A DNA stretch of 64,000 bases from Prinia subflava (Eukaryota; Chordata; Aves; Passeriformes; Cisticolidae). The notes under the pieces are model-generated. The model had not been told where the DNA came from. It did no database searches and saw nothing but the letters and a program-made list of their open reading frames with translations. Where the stretch lies: the NCBI RefSeq assembly GCF_021018805.1, contig NC_086259.1, positions 16,263,501 to 16,327,500 of the forward strand, given 5' to 3'. Positions within the stretch are counted from its first letter, which is position 1. Each line of letters starts with the position of its first letter. Below are positions 12,161 through 25,300 of the stretch, one piece after another. A program made the translations under genes and the position numbers.

Positions 12161-15100
12161 TAAGTACATACAACATAAATCCGTTTGGCATGTAATTAAT
12201 TCAAAATTACACGAGCACTAAATGTGCAATTAACTCTGCGAGGAATGTTTAGGCCTTTAACTGGCATTTACAAAGGAAGCTACAAGTTTATTAGCTAGCA
12301 ATTTATTGCTAAAATACTGGCAATTCCTGAGTATGTTGATTGAAATCTAACTTACTATCACTATATTGTTATAGGGCAATTAAGGGTCTAAACAACCCTT
12401 CCAAGTAAATTAAGAAACAATGGAAGTTCCATGCATTAATAAGAATGCTGTTAACCACACCACCAACAGGTCTTTATCAAAGCCCAACAAGTTTGCTTCT
12501 CCTCAGCTGTGGAGAACCCTTTCAGCCACACCCCAACACTTTACCAACGTTACCAACCTCCAAGGGGGGATTTAGGGATCTGCTGGCAAAATCCCACCAC
12601 TGTCGCCAGGCAAGTATTCCATGGGACACTGCACGGCAGATTTTAGCCAAACAGCCACGATTTGGGGCCTCTTTGGTCAAAAGTACAGCGTGAACAAAGC
12701 TCAGCGCAGATGCTGGAAAAGAACAGAGCAAACCAGAGGGAGGGTGTTGCCAATCCCTTTGTTTGGGAAGTTTTTCTTCTTGGGCCCAGCAAGGCATGTT
12801 TGCAGCAGGGAAGAGCACGCTGACACATGCACTGCCCAGTCTGATCTTCAGGCCCTGAGCCTGGTGGTCAGACACATTTTATGTATCAGCAATTCACTAC
12901 GAGGTGGCACAGAAGTGTCCTCAGAGCCTGCACAACAGAGGAGTCATTTTAGGCTTTGTTTAAGGATCATCATCAACAAAACTCCAGCTCAAAAGGCATG
13001 CACTACTGACAAATCAGCTAAATCTGGCAAAAGTTTGGATTCAGGCCCAAGCTTTGTGGCCTGGAGCTCTTTTTATGATGAACTAAATACTGAATCTGAG
13101 AATCCACAAATTTCTTGAAAATATGTACTTAATATGAACTTGGAGTCTAACCCCATAGTCCAAGTCTATTACTCAAGTCTATATACTCTCCTGGCTGGAC
13201 ATCCAGTTTATGATTACTCTTTTATCTCTGGAAAGCATAATCTGTCCATTGCAATGTCAACAGACAGCCATCTGCAGCACATATTTTGCTTCCACTTTAA
13301 CCTCCACCCTGTGATTCTCCTCGTGCAAACTAATAACCAGCTCCCAGTGCCAGGACTTGGATCCCTGCACCCATTCCCTGCTGCAGCCACTGCACACCCT
13401 GGGTCTCACACAGAGAAGGCAATCCCAGCCAAATGTACAGATGACAGCAGAGAAAGCTGCTCCTGTGCTTTGCCATCTGAGATTTCAGCAGCATTGGGCT
13501 TCTCACTCTTTGGTTTGCTCTTCCCCCACCATGGGACTCTGTGCTATCAGTGAAAATTAATCCCTCCACATTTTGTGGTAGAGCAAAAGGTTAGGGGGAG
13601 CCACAGAAAAAGGGAAGAGCCAAACTGTTCCAGGATTGTCTTTTAGAGCTGGGGGTCAGGATCTTTTGGAGGATCGAGACATTAAACAAAAATAAAAGAG
13701 GAAAAAAACCTACTCCAACTGATAAATAAGACAACTCATATGTCCCCAAAATACAGCCGAATTCCTTGGCACTCTCCCTCACTGAGATTCCTGCAGCTAG
13801 AACAGGCAACATCTCTCCCTGCCCTGCAGTGAACCAAAGAGCCTGAGGTGCCATGGCTGCCCTGAGACCACCCTCAGATCAGAGACAGATGCTGTGCAAG
13901 ATGCTCAAGAGCACTTCACTGCTCACATGGCTCCACAGACAGGCTCCACCACCTCTCCAGCAACCCTCTCTAGGGTAAAATAGCCATAATTCAGTGTTCC
14001 CTTTATATTATATATCACGGATTTTTGTAGCAACACAACAACTCCACCCAAAGAGGCATGGATGCATTTTTCAGTTTGATTAACTGCCATCACTTTTCTG
14101 GCTCAGTTGTGTGGTCAGGTGTTGTCCATACAACAGTGACCTTCTAAAGGATCCAAAGACGCACAGGGTTTAAAATCTGCAGAGAACAGAACAGGCACCA
14201 AAGGGTTTGAGCACACAGCAGCCAGACTGAAACAACTGGACTTAAAAGCTTCATATCTCCTTCCACAGAAATCCATGATTAAATCCAAAATCTAGGAAAG
14301 TCTAGCAAAAAGAAGGAAAAAAGTTTATTGATTTTTATTAATCTTTTCTTAATTTCAGTATTCTAGGAAAGGCTTCTTTGCTTTTTAAGGAGCTTCACTT
14401 TTTGCCATGCTCGGGGAATTTAGGGTTAAATGTAATTTATGGAATCCCAGGGCTCCAGCAACTGTTAGTGTTCCTCTTTAGAAAAATCTGAATGCAAATG
14501 TTACAGGTGACATTACTTTGAAGTTCTATTCTTAGCTTTCCAGTAGATGTTTAATGACATCAGAAAACATTATCCAAGGCAATACAATTAAGCCTTCTCT
14601 AAAATCCCTGAACAAAAGATGTCCAGCACCAGCACACATCCCAGGATCCTGGGAGCTGTCAGGTCCCCGTGCTCACCCACGCCTTGGTGGGATAACTCAG
14701 AGCAGGCTCAGATTTCACTCACTTCAAGATGATCCCACCCTGGACATCATCAGCTGTCACAGATTAATCTCTCTCCATTTTTACAATAACAAACTCAAAG
14801 TTACCAGGTTAACATAATAACCAGACAGGTAATGAGAGGTAGCAGAGAGAGGCTGCACTGGTACCCTCAAAACAGCAGGATCCCAGACCATCAGATGGCT
14901 CAAACCACAGACTGCTCCTCCTGGGACTCTGACACGAACATTATGGAGCAGACCAATGGAAGACACAAACTGTGGTACTGTCCTAGTTATTTCTAAACAC
15001 CATCTTGCTTGTTTATGTTGAATTTTCAGCATAAAATTACATTACAGCACACTGGACTAAGCTTGGGGTGCTGCAGTTATTTTACTCAGGGTCTGTATCA

Positions 15101-16740
15101 TGCTTTGAGTAGCTGCACACCAGGACAAACAGCCTCTGCTGAGCTTTTGTTTTACATCTTATTACTGCTAATTTACATGCAATCTTCATTCAGGCCTGGC
15201 CAGGCCCTATTTTCTCAACCTCCACCTGTTCCTGTGTCACAGGGCATTTGTCTCTGCTCGGGATTGATGGAACAGCAGGGGGAAAGCTGATGGGATACTT
15301 CCATGGAGATTCCTGAACCCCAGTAGATGCTGAAGAGGGGGTTATATGCACAAACATATTCACAAACAACAGCAAGAGAGCAGGATTTACTGGTGCCTGC
15401 CACCGAGCCCTGAGTTATGATGAGGACTGTGTCAGTTGAGCTATTTTCAATGTTCTTTTGTTTAGGGTTGATTAGAAGTGCAGTCTGAGCTGTGCAGCTC
15501 CCACTGGCAGCCTGATAAATACAGGCACAGCAGCTTTGTTGATTGTCCTTCTCGCCAATCCCTTTCACTCCCTCTCCTTAAAAATGCATTTCCAAAACTG
15601 CTCCATTCATTCTGTAGTCAGACCACCAAAGGAAATCAGAATTTACTGGAAGGCCTTTAGATTTCAGAAGGCTATTTAGAGAAAGTAGGAGGAAAAAGAA
15701 AAATCCCTTGGGAAAATCTCATCTGAAAAAAAACCCCACCATACTGCATTCAGGGAAAAAAAATCAAATACAAACATTAGGCATGAATATACCAACATGC
15801 CACTAAATAAAAATAATCCTTAGAGCTTACACAGAGCTTTTTGACTCCACAAAGCAAACATTAACCAATTAGTTAAAGCTAAAACACAAGCGCTAAGGTC
15901 AGCTATGCACTAAGCTGCTGCACTGTAAATCTGAACTAAGTCCAGAGACTTAAATCATCGTGCTCTGGATTTCCAGCAGCAGGGCTGACAGCAGGCCCTG
16001 GCCTCTGGCTGAACACAAAAGATGTTCTAAACTTTCAAAAGCCACCTTCTGTGCACATGTACACGCTGTGTACCACTAGAACCTGACTACTTGTCCACTA
16101 CATACGTTCCTTCTGCAGACATTTATATATCCAGGACGTGTTTTCCACTGCCCTTTTCCTACTAAATTTTCTAGTGAATAATACTTCTGGAATTTGATCA
16201 CACACTCACACAAATTCTCAGGTGAATGCTGATGCTTTCAGACCATCCACTGCATCACCCCTGTGCCCCCCAGCAGCTCTTCAGAGGAAGCAATTTCTTT
16301 GAAGCTCAGAGCTTAGCAGAGTCAGTAAAAGAAAAGAAATCTCCAAAGCAGCTTAGTGAACTTCCAAGTTCTCCAGCTGTAAAACAAACACGCTTCTATC
16401 TCTTTAAATCTGCTTCCTCATAACCACAAACATGTATGTTTTTCATAAAGCTCTGGAAATTGTACTGGGCCCAAGGGAAGGTACCAAGTGGAAACCCTGA
16501 TATCTTGAGATTAGAACTCTACTAGTCCTGAGGTACAATGTGCTGTTTGTAACAATTATAATAATACACCTGTACTACCATTGTCAGTGTGGAGTAGCCA
16601 CATGGGGTCTCATTAGTATTGTATTAGGACTGCATGGGGAAACGGATAATGGCCCATAATGAAAAATGCCAAATTTTCTATATAATAAAAATGAACTTGA
16701 TTAATGAAAATCACTTTCAGGGAAAGAGTTACAGCGTTGT
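12161..16740. other. Non-coding stretch after an AT-rich block
   Basis: No gene is supportable. After the AT-rich block (12175-12420) come overlapping frames at 12.45-13.57 kb, including a 165-codon plus-strand frame at 12621-13118. Their translations lack recognisable domains, signal peptides or repeats. From 13.6 to 16.7 kb there are scattered short frames and no repeat I can name. Confidence 0.65.
12175..12420. promoter_or_regulatory. Candidate enhancer: AT-rich block
   Basis: This is a contiguous AT-rich block with TAATTA-type cores (GTAATTAATTCAAAATTACA near 12192), GCAATTAACT near 12227, repeated ATTTATTGCTAAAA and GGCAATTAAGGG motifs, and some CpG retention (CACGAG, TGCGAGG). Homopolymer and simple-repeat content is low. 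The texture resembles conserved enhancers near developmental genes, but conservation cannot be tested from one sequence. Confidence 0.3.
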
Positions 16741-16799
16741 TAGAAATAAAAAATGATGTATTAATCTGACACTCTTACAGATGGTCCCAACCTCCTGAC

Positions 16800-16870
16800 A
16801 ACTGCTATTCATTTGAGATGCTATTAGCATGCATAATTATGCTAATTAAGTTGTAATTAAGCACCAATTC
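16800..16870. promoter_or_regulatory. Candidate homeodomain/POU site cluster
   Basis: TAATTA occurs at 16834-16839, 16843-16848 and 16854-16859. The first is inside the perfect 12-bp palindrome GCATAATTATGC (16831-16842). An octamer variant ATGCTAAT (16839-16846) overlaps the first two. Starts are 9 and 11 bp apart, close to one helical turn. This density is typical of homeodomain/POU-bound enhancers; actual binding is inference. Confidence 0.35.
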
Positions 16871-17245
16871 TTCAGAGGGCTTTTTTTGTCTATCATTTAA
16901 TACAACTCAGCTTCAAAGAGTGCTTAAAGCTTTACACAGTGTTTCATGAGAAAGGGGTTCCCAAGTTTCTTAGCAAAGATTCAGCAGCTGAGCTATGGAA
17001 CAGGGCCTGTAATCTTTGTTTTGGTTAAAGGGAAAACAGCAAATTGAAGCAGGGTCTGCCAATTGTTGATAAAATAATTAACATTTTCTGCTAAAATAGC
17101 ACAGTTCAGACTAGGACAATTATGAAAAGGAGAAAATGGTATAATTATCAATGGAGCCAACACCAGTGGACTATTATGGCTGCTACCCCCTAATTTGAAA
17201 AAAAATAATTCATTGAAAAGTAGATTCCTGTAAATAATAATAATG

Positions 17246-17315
17246 GTCCTGATTCAGATACTCTTACACATACTGTGTACAGCCCCTCATTCCAAGACTA
17301 CTCCTGCAGGCCTAA
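17246..17315. repeat. Copy of short dispersed old repeat (palindromic type)
   Basis: GGTCCTGATTCAGATACTC, TTACACATACTGTGTACAGC, then CTACTCCTGCAGGCC resembles the old amniote repeat segments of the form 'cctgatcctgcaaac, cttacacactgtg, gactactcctg'. The assignment is from memory and the copy is much diverged. It lies just before another palindromic remnant (17335-17440), so the two could be parts of one element. Confidence 0.4.
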
Positions 17316-17334
17316 TTTAAATAACAGGGCAAAT

Positions 17335-17440
17335 TGCATCAGCTCAATTTAAATTGATCTGAAAATCAATTTAATTAAACCAGGGCCAATCTCAGTGTGA
17401 ACACTCCTGCTTCATTTTAACTTACACCTGTTTCCAATTG
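17335..17440. repeat. Probable remnant of palindromic, MITE-like old repeat
   Basis: TCAATTTAAATTGA (17344-17357) is a perfect 14-bp palindrome. It is followed by a related ATCAATTTAATTAAACCAGG and then CTCAGTGTGAACACTCCTGC. The order 'aatttaattaaacca ... tcagtgtgaacactc' recalls non-autonomous palindromic DNA elements abundant in turtle and crocodilian genomes. The family is not identified, and unique AT-rich sequence remains an alternative. Confidence 0.35.
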
Positions 17441-20400
17441 ATCAAGGATTTGATCCAGTAGAGGAGTTGGGATAAAGCCACCCTCATTCCAGGATTTCCA
17501 CTATTTTAATGCACCTTTCCTGTTTGAATGAGGTTAAATCAGATGCAAAAATAACAATCTTTTTCGACAGCTCATTACTAACATTATTATTCACACATTT
17601 GTGAAAATGAAAGAATTGTCTTAAAAGCCAGCAGAAACCCAAGCCCCTGTTTGCCAGTGCTGGCAAATCCTTCCCTTCTTTTTGGAACAGGATTGGGCAG
17701 TACTGTGAAAGCCATATTCTCATAATTCCACATCTCCCTCTTTCTAGCCCAGTAGATCTCTGCTCCTATTTGGGCAAAACTCTACTGTCACATTAAGCCA
17801 AAGGAATATTTTTATTTTTAATGGATTCAGCTGTTTTCTTGTCTTATGAGCAGAGCTGAAATGGCAAATAGCTGCTTTATATTTTTTTTTTTTAAGGAAA
17901 AGAAAGTCTCATGATAAAAATATTAAACTATGTACTGTACGTGCAAGTTGACATTGTGAGTATCCAGGCTTGGCCAATTTCCTGGGACCCAAACATTTGG
18001 CTCTAATCCTCATTTAAACAGCCTACAGGACCAAACAATTTTGCTTTCTTTTTACTTCAGACCCCATCCCAAACATTAAATGCCTTGCCAATAAAACCTC
18101 AAGCAATGTAGTATTATTTGCCTCACATGGAATACTAAGCAATATATATAAAAGCATATAATTTTTTTTTTTTTAAGTAAATGGGGAACATGCACTGTAA
18201 AATCAAAAGTCTCTGCACTAATCTTCGGATAAACACAAATGGTTGCTGTTAAGAAAATGGCCCAGAGGGGATTATCTAAAATACTGTTACACTGCTGACA
18301 ACTTGGCTGTCTCTTTTTTATTATTTTATTGTATTCTTATTTAGAGCTCTGTTCTATCATCTGCTGCAATTTCAGATTGGTCTTTACTTCTCAGTTAATT
18401 CAAGTTTTCAAACGGTGGCAGGGTTGACTGGCTGAGATTTCAAATAAAGGTGTAAAAAGTAGAAAAGGGCACTTTTTAAACTGGGATGATTTGACCATTT
18501 GGGGTCTTCAGGAACAAAGAAGCAAATTGGAAGCTGAGAGTTCTACTCTTTGGAAACAAACAATGACATTTTAAAAGCAATCTGGACTGCTCCGAGCACA
18601 ACTGATCAACTCCACTCAGCCAGATGCCAACCAGAAATCCCTTGAACAATGTCTGGAGCCAGATTATCAGATTCCTGCGTGAACCAGCTCAGAGGTAAAA
18701 CGTGATTTCCATTTGCATTTTTGCCCTTCCACACTTGCAGTCTTTGCTGGGTCACTCACAGACTGAACCTCATTGCAAGCACAGCCTCGTGTGTCAATGT
18801 CCAACATCAGACCCCGGGCACTTTCCTTCAAAAGGAAATAAGGAAAAGCCACCAAAACATCAGGATATGGGCACGTTGGCCCAATTATTCCCCATTTTGA
18901 AAATAGGGAATAAAGAAAACACAACTTTAAAAATTCTAAATGCAAGGATGGGCTGAGTGAAGCAATCAAGTCTGCAACCCTATGTTCAGTATCTTCCAAA
19001 TATCCCTCACTGCAAGGCCCAATTAAAATTTACATCATGCTTAAAAATGCCATCCCTCCAGTGGGAAATCCAGCACCAGAATCCTTCAAAGTCTTTATCC
19101 TACTGGGGGGAAAAAAGTCTCAGACTCTGTCCCAAAATGTTTTGTTCATTTGTTCCCCATATAGAGCTTTTCATGGATTTGCACTGGTGGCAGCTTGTCT
19201 GCACCTCAAGAAATGTGTATTATTTACAGCAGTGGGTTCAGTAAATAACTGACATCATCTACAAAAAAAGACATCCAGTACAGGATTTATGCCCAAACAA
19301 AATAGAATATATAATATAGCATAGAATGCTTGAAAGCTTTTAATTCAAAATACTTTGTGCATTTATTTCAGTCTGCTGTGTGTCAGCTATATTGAAAACT
19401 CCCCAAACTACAAGAAGCTAGTTCAAAGACAACAAATGCAGGTTTTTCTTTCAATACAGATTGTATTAAAGGACTTGTGTGTTCTCTGAATGTCAACCAA
19501 CCATTGAGTATTGGCAAAAAGCAATTTCTTTAATAGCAAGGTTAATTGAAATACCATTGAAAGCTGATTTCTATTGTACAATCGAAATTCGTGGCTTTAC
19601 CTGAAAAATCCAATTGGCATTGAAAAAGGTTGCTAGATGATCATAAAATGATGAGAAGAATGGTAACTGAATGAATAAAGTCATGAACAGGGAAACAGAA
19701 CATAAAAGTAATGCTCCTGTTCCATCATTATATGGCTTTTCTTCTCAAAAGCTCTTTTCAAGTCATCAAAGATTTTGGAACTTTAAAAATGTTAGAAAAC
19801 CGTAGGATATTTTTGATTTTCAAGCACTGAGAAAGCAGATCTCTGAAATTCAGCAATCATGGTGAAGAAAATGCAGTGGACTCATGGCTGCATGTAACAG
19901 GCTGCCTTCTCTTTCTTTCCCTGGTTGTAAGGAGTGTTTTTCTTGTTGCTGGAATGAATTAAACATTATCTATACACTTCTTACACTATAATAACAGTTT
20001 CCAAAAGCAACATCTAAAAAGAACAGTACAAATTTGGAGCTTGTAATGAAGTCTGAAACAGATAGTTTTCCTCCAGAATTTTGCTTGTATGTATAAAAAC
20101 ACAGACTGTAACAGGCACCTGATCCAAATCCCAAAGTCAGTGGCAGCCTTTCCATTGCCCTCCCTGGGATTCAGATCAGATCTATATTATATTCTATCTC
20201 TATTCTATCAGATCTATAGCATCCATTTGCTCCTGGTTTAGGCAGGCACAGAAAAGCCTCTTGATCCACTGTAGAACTCTGATCCCCAGGCTTAATCAGA
20301 AAATTAAGTAGCATACAAAAACCCCCCCGCACCAAAATTCATGTCCAAATCTAATTCATATCTTAAAAAGAAGTAAAAATGGGATTCCATATAATCCATT

Positions 20401-21781
20401 TACCCATCTTCACTACAAGAATCCTCTATTGACTGCACTTGATAAAAAGCAAAACCACAATTCAATTGGCTTCCTTTGAAGAACGAAGAGAAAACAACCC
20501 AGAGGCTGCTTCCTTCCCTCCCCACAGTGCAAGAAAAAGAGTGAGAAATGATCTTTTGTTCTGTAGCAAACTCTAAAAGCATCACAGCCCATATTGTGAC
20601 ACTTCCACATCAGACCCCAGCAGCAGCAAACTCCTGTGAAGGATTTGAGTTGAGAAAGTCTCTAACTGCTCCTTCCACTGAAACTTAACCCCACATCAGA
20701 AACCTGGTGGGACTAAAAGTGGTTCAGTGTTAGAAACAAAGGGGTGGGATGCTCTCCAGTGACTCATTTGGGGTTCCCTGACCCCTGCAGAAGACACATG
20801 GGACTGTTTTTTAGGAATCAATCCCTATTGTCAGAATCTATCTCAGGAGTCGCATTTGGCTCTTTCTTATGAGAGGGAATTTTTTCCAGTAATGCACCAA
20901 GTTTATCATGAAACACAGAAGGAGGGGACATTAATATTCACTTTGAGCAAAGCACCAGCTCTGATGATGTTTTTCTTTTTATTCCTACCACTGTTCAATA
21001 AGATTAACTCTCACCCACTGAAAAGTTTGTTCACAGTTAAGCCGGAACAAATTTTACTCAGCAGAGCAATATGCCCTGAATACAAATAAAGCTCTTAGAC
21101 TTTTTGATTAATGTTATTTCATGCTCCCAGGACACTGGGACAGTATCACATATGAAACTGGGAAAGTCCCATACAAAACAGAACACATGTTTACTGTAAA
21201 CTTAAGAAAAGTACATACTGGGGGAAACAAGTCTGATACTGATACAACTTCAGTCATCAGGATCACTGAGAACCATAGGAAATTATCACCATTTCTTTTA
21301 TCAAATTTTAAATGGGTTTAACCTATAAAAAGACAAATATTGATTTTTGCAAAATAGCATAATATTTTGGTGGTATCCTAACTTTCTCTTAAAGGATATT
21401 CATTTACACAAGTGTTTTATTTTGTAATTAAAGCCTGATGGTAAAGCACACTATGATCCTCAGACAAGGATTCCCACATAAATTCAATGAACTAAGTATT
21501 TGGTTTCCTTTTTTTTGAGATCACTCAAAACATTATAATCCTTAGCCATACAAAGCCATAGCAGCTCTACTAAGTTTCCAAGCAGACAGACATCTAAATT
21601 CTTATTTATTCAGTTATATTTGCACATCACACAGGAAAAAGAAACCACATTAAGCACTGCTAAGGGATCCTGACAAAGAAAAGGAGTCAAGTGAGTGAGC
21701 CACACAGAAAGCTAACCATGCCTGCCACTTGACCTAGAATTAAGAGAACTGCCAAGTTTAAGAGTAAAGTTTCCTCACTGC

Positions 21782-21815
21782 AAAAAAAGAAAAGGGAGGG
21801 AGGAAAGGAAAAAAG
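21782..21815 (+). repeat. 34-nt homopurine tract
   Basis: An uninterrupted purine run (A7 G A4 GGG A GGG A GG, then A-rich) bounded by C at 21781 and T at 21816. Such tracts can form triplex DNA or act as polypurine simple sequence. No element body is attached. Confidence 0.8.
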
Positions 21816-22320
21816 TCTATGCTTCTTTTCTTAGTCACTCCTTGAAGGAAAATCCTGAAGCCAGAATAAAGTTTGCACTGGGTTTTAGTTACAGTTAATG
21901 TATAAGCCAACAATGTTTACTCAATATTATATAGGCTTTGCAACACACCACGGCAGTAAATTAGCTTGATATATTAGCTCTGTGCTGAGAAAATGAGACT
22001 GTCCCCGAGATCTGTAAAGCACTGCAAGTATTTCCCCCATGGTACAAAGATGAGTTCAGGTCACAGCAATAAAATCTAGGCCAACGTGCTGTGCTGCACA
22101 CAGAAGAAAAACAAGCTGCAGGATCCTTGCTGCCCTCACGTACACATGTGGAAAACATCCACCGACCACCACGGTGGCAACACTTGCCAACTCTAAGGAC
22201 TGGATTTTTTCCTTCTTCTTTTCACCCCCATGCCCACCTCAAAAGAGTTCTCCATGGAGAAAAACAGTTGTACTCTTTCTGTTCTTTCCTCTTCCTTCTG
22301 ATCTCCCCTAAAGATAATTT

Positions 22321-25300
22321 TATACTAAAATGAAAAAAAAAAAAAAGAAAAAAAGAAAATTGGTCTTTGATGGGAAAGAAGGATTAAGGACATTAAGTTA
22401 ATTTCGAGCATCTCTTGTTTTGTTGGCTGTGTCTTTTCATCTGAAGTTGCTTAGAACAGACTTGTTCTGCTCATCATCAGTTACTCCAGACATGCCTTGC
22501 TCAAACAGCAAAAGGAGGGTGAGGGATCAGGGTCTTCACTCCATGGCACCTGTCCTGTGAACCCTGCCTGCCACAGGGATACCCTCTGGAAGGGACAGAC
22601 ACTCAGCTTGTTCCAGCTCCTGTTCTGCACACCCATTTGCAAAATCGGAAAATGACATTTCCTCCAGGCACAAGAACACCAAGAAGCTCAAAAGGGAGGT
22701 AAAGTGGTTTGAATTTCTGAGCAGACAATATTCTATAACAGCCAAGTGCTCTCAGCAAAGCTACAATTTGAAGGACCGTCCCTATTTGCTGACAAGGACT
22801 CTTGTGTTACCTTCCTTTTCCGTGTTTGTGGTTTGTCATTTAGGTGTGAAGTGATGAATGAAGAAACAGCTCCCTGATCATTTAAAATCCAAGACCTTGG
22901 ACTGAACAGTCACTCCTCTACAGTTTAACCAGAAGAAAGAAAACATTATAACCAATTCAAACACCACTCATGTGATGTCCACAATTGTACAGCAATAACA
23001 GAGCAAACAAAAAAAAAGATATCTGGAAGGACATACAAGCATTACCAAGAAGTAAACTACACATTTTGCCAGACTGACATCTTTTCCATAGCTGCACTGT
23101 CTCTGACACTATGATAATTAAGTACAGAGTAAAACTATTTGACTGCTGGCTTGAAAATTTTTAATTGCCCTCCAAATCAGATGGCATAAATCCACACTAG
23201 AACACAGGGTAGGTGAATCCTACGTTTCACAGTTGATGAGTGTTTTATTCCATTCTGAAGTGCAGTATTTATTATCTCAAAAGCCTGGTGTCCCGAGGGG
23301 GAGCAGTGTGAGCTACACAGGTATTTAAGAGTACCACTGGAGCCTTTGCAGTGACACTGCTCTCTTCAGCAGGGCACACAACGTTTTGATTGTATCACAC
23401 TGAAAGCTATCGTTAGCAAGGTTGGAATAGCTCCCATTTGACTGCAGAATTCAAAACATTTATCTGTTGAACAAAGGAATGCTCCTGGATCCTTCAAATA
23501 TCTGTAGCACCTAGCAAATGCCAGCAGAGTATTATCCAGGTACAGAAATGTCCCTGAAGCTTGGTTAGTGATTTAAACAGCTGATGAACCACTTAGGCCA
23601 AAAGGATCTACCCACTTACCCATACTTTAAATTGTGATTTTTTTACATCTGGTTTAAACCTACTCAGTTTCCACTTTCTGCTCCACATTCTTTATTCATT
23701 TATTCAAAAATAAGTAGTGTGATTTGTTGGAAAGCAGATGCTGAAGTGTGAATATAAGAGCTGGTTTAGTGCAGACATTTTTTAAACTGCGAAAACAAAA
23801 TCTGACTTTTTCTAATAAGAAAACTCAAGTGTGGAGCTGAAAATAGGAACAACGTAAAGTAAAACTTTTTGGTGGTTTTTTTTTTTAATTTTCTAGCAAG
23901 AAAGTATTTATGAAAAGTGTCTTCACTGTGAAAAAAAACATTGCTACCAAATGACAGTAAGACATCAGCTAGCACAAGTTAGTTATGCTGTCCTGTAATG
24001 AAGTCAGGATTCATTAATTGTTTTGCCACTATCCACATCTGGTACAGCCACAATGGGAATTCCAGGAGTCACATGGAGGTTTTGGAAACAGCAGGGGTTG
24101 TAATAAACAGTCCAAGAACAGGATTTTCCTGGGTGCAGCTTTGGTTCCCACTGGAGTCACTTGGTGGCAGGGACACTCCCACCCCCTTTGGATGAATAAT
24201 TCTGAAACAGAAGCCAAGAGGACTCTGACTCAGATGGAGCTGAGTACTGGATACATGTGGATCTTGTTAATGATAGCAAATAAGTCTTGGTGGCTCAAGC
24301 TAAAACCATGTGTCGTCAGGATTTACCAGCATATGAAACAGTTTCATCTTGCACTATAATCTGGGACACCATTCTTTTCATAGACTGACCCTGAGCACCA
24401 CTCTCTTTTGGGTACTATTTGTACACCTGTCCCAGTAAAAATTTATTGCCTAGTCATTATTTTAAACTATCAGCGCTGCTCAGTAAGAGCGTTAAAACCC
24501 ATTAGCACAATATAAATATACCAGTGCTAACAGCCTCCTATCTTTTCCATCAGTAGAGAAGATATCAGATCTGCTGTTAAAGGCAAATTGGGGTTATTGA
24601 GGAAAATTAAGCTCCTGCCCTGAAACAGGACTTAAATACCAAAGGAAATAAATTTAGAGCTCAAGGAGGAGACAGAGGGTCAACCAGAACATGAGCTAAA
24701 CATCCCAGAAATGGTCACCTGAAACGGCACTGCAGGGTTTATTTTTTTTCTGGCAAGGTTTACCATGACAGCACTAAGTTAGGAGGTGCCAAGTGTTGTC
24801 CCTTAAAACTCATGCATGGAGAGCTTCTGTTTCCCTGGGTGTTACAAGCTGATCCCAACCAAGTCTTCCTCACAAATCACAGGGTAGAGCAGAGGTAAGT
24901 AGTTCCTTTTTTCTTGCAGTTCCAAGATATTTGGTATTTTAGCTCAGCTGATCATGCCATGTTGCAGGGTCCACAGAACCTGTTTCTGCAAAGAAATGAA
25001 TCTGGTTTTTTCAGTTTACTGCACTCCTGTTCCTCAAAATTATATGGCAAAAAAAATAGTTTTGTACAGAATTGGCATGGGAGAGGAGCAAGTCTTCTCA
25101 AATACTGCAGTTGCCACTCACTTTTGAAATTAATACAGATGGAGTGAGAACAGGAAATTGGCAGTTGTTTCCACGTGTATTATTTTTGTATGAAAATAAG
25201 CCACAGCCTGACTCTGCTTTAAAGGGCCCACACAGGACATTGGTGTGACACATTCTGCCTTCACACTTGAAATTACCACAGTAACCTCCTTGCACAGGCA

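Larger units (their letters stand above)
16741..22320. other. Non-coding stretch with regulatory-looking motifs and old palindromic repeats at its left end
   Basis: No gene is supportable. The left end carries three TAATTA sites (16834-16859) and old repeat remnants (17246-17440). T12 and T13 runs lie at 17882 and 18162. A 34-nt purine-only tract is at 21782-21815. Open frames of up to 110 codons at 18.7-19.25 kb overlap on both strands and match nothing. Confidence 0.65.

Noticed and set aside
12621..13118. 165-codon plus-strand open frame
   Set aside because: No domain, signal or repeat is recognisable, and two minus-strand frames overlap it. It is treated as chance.
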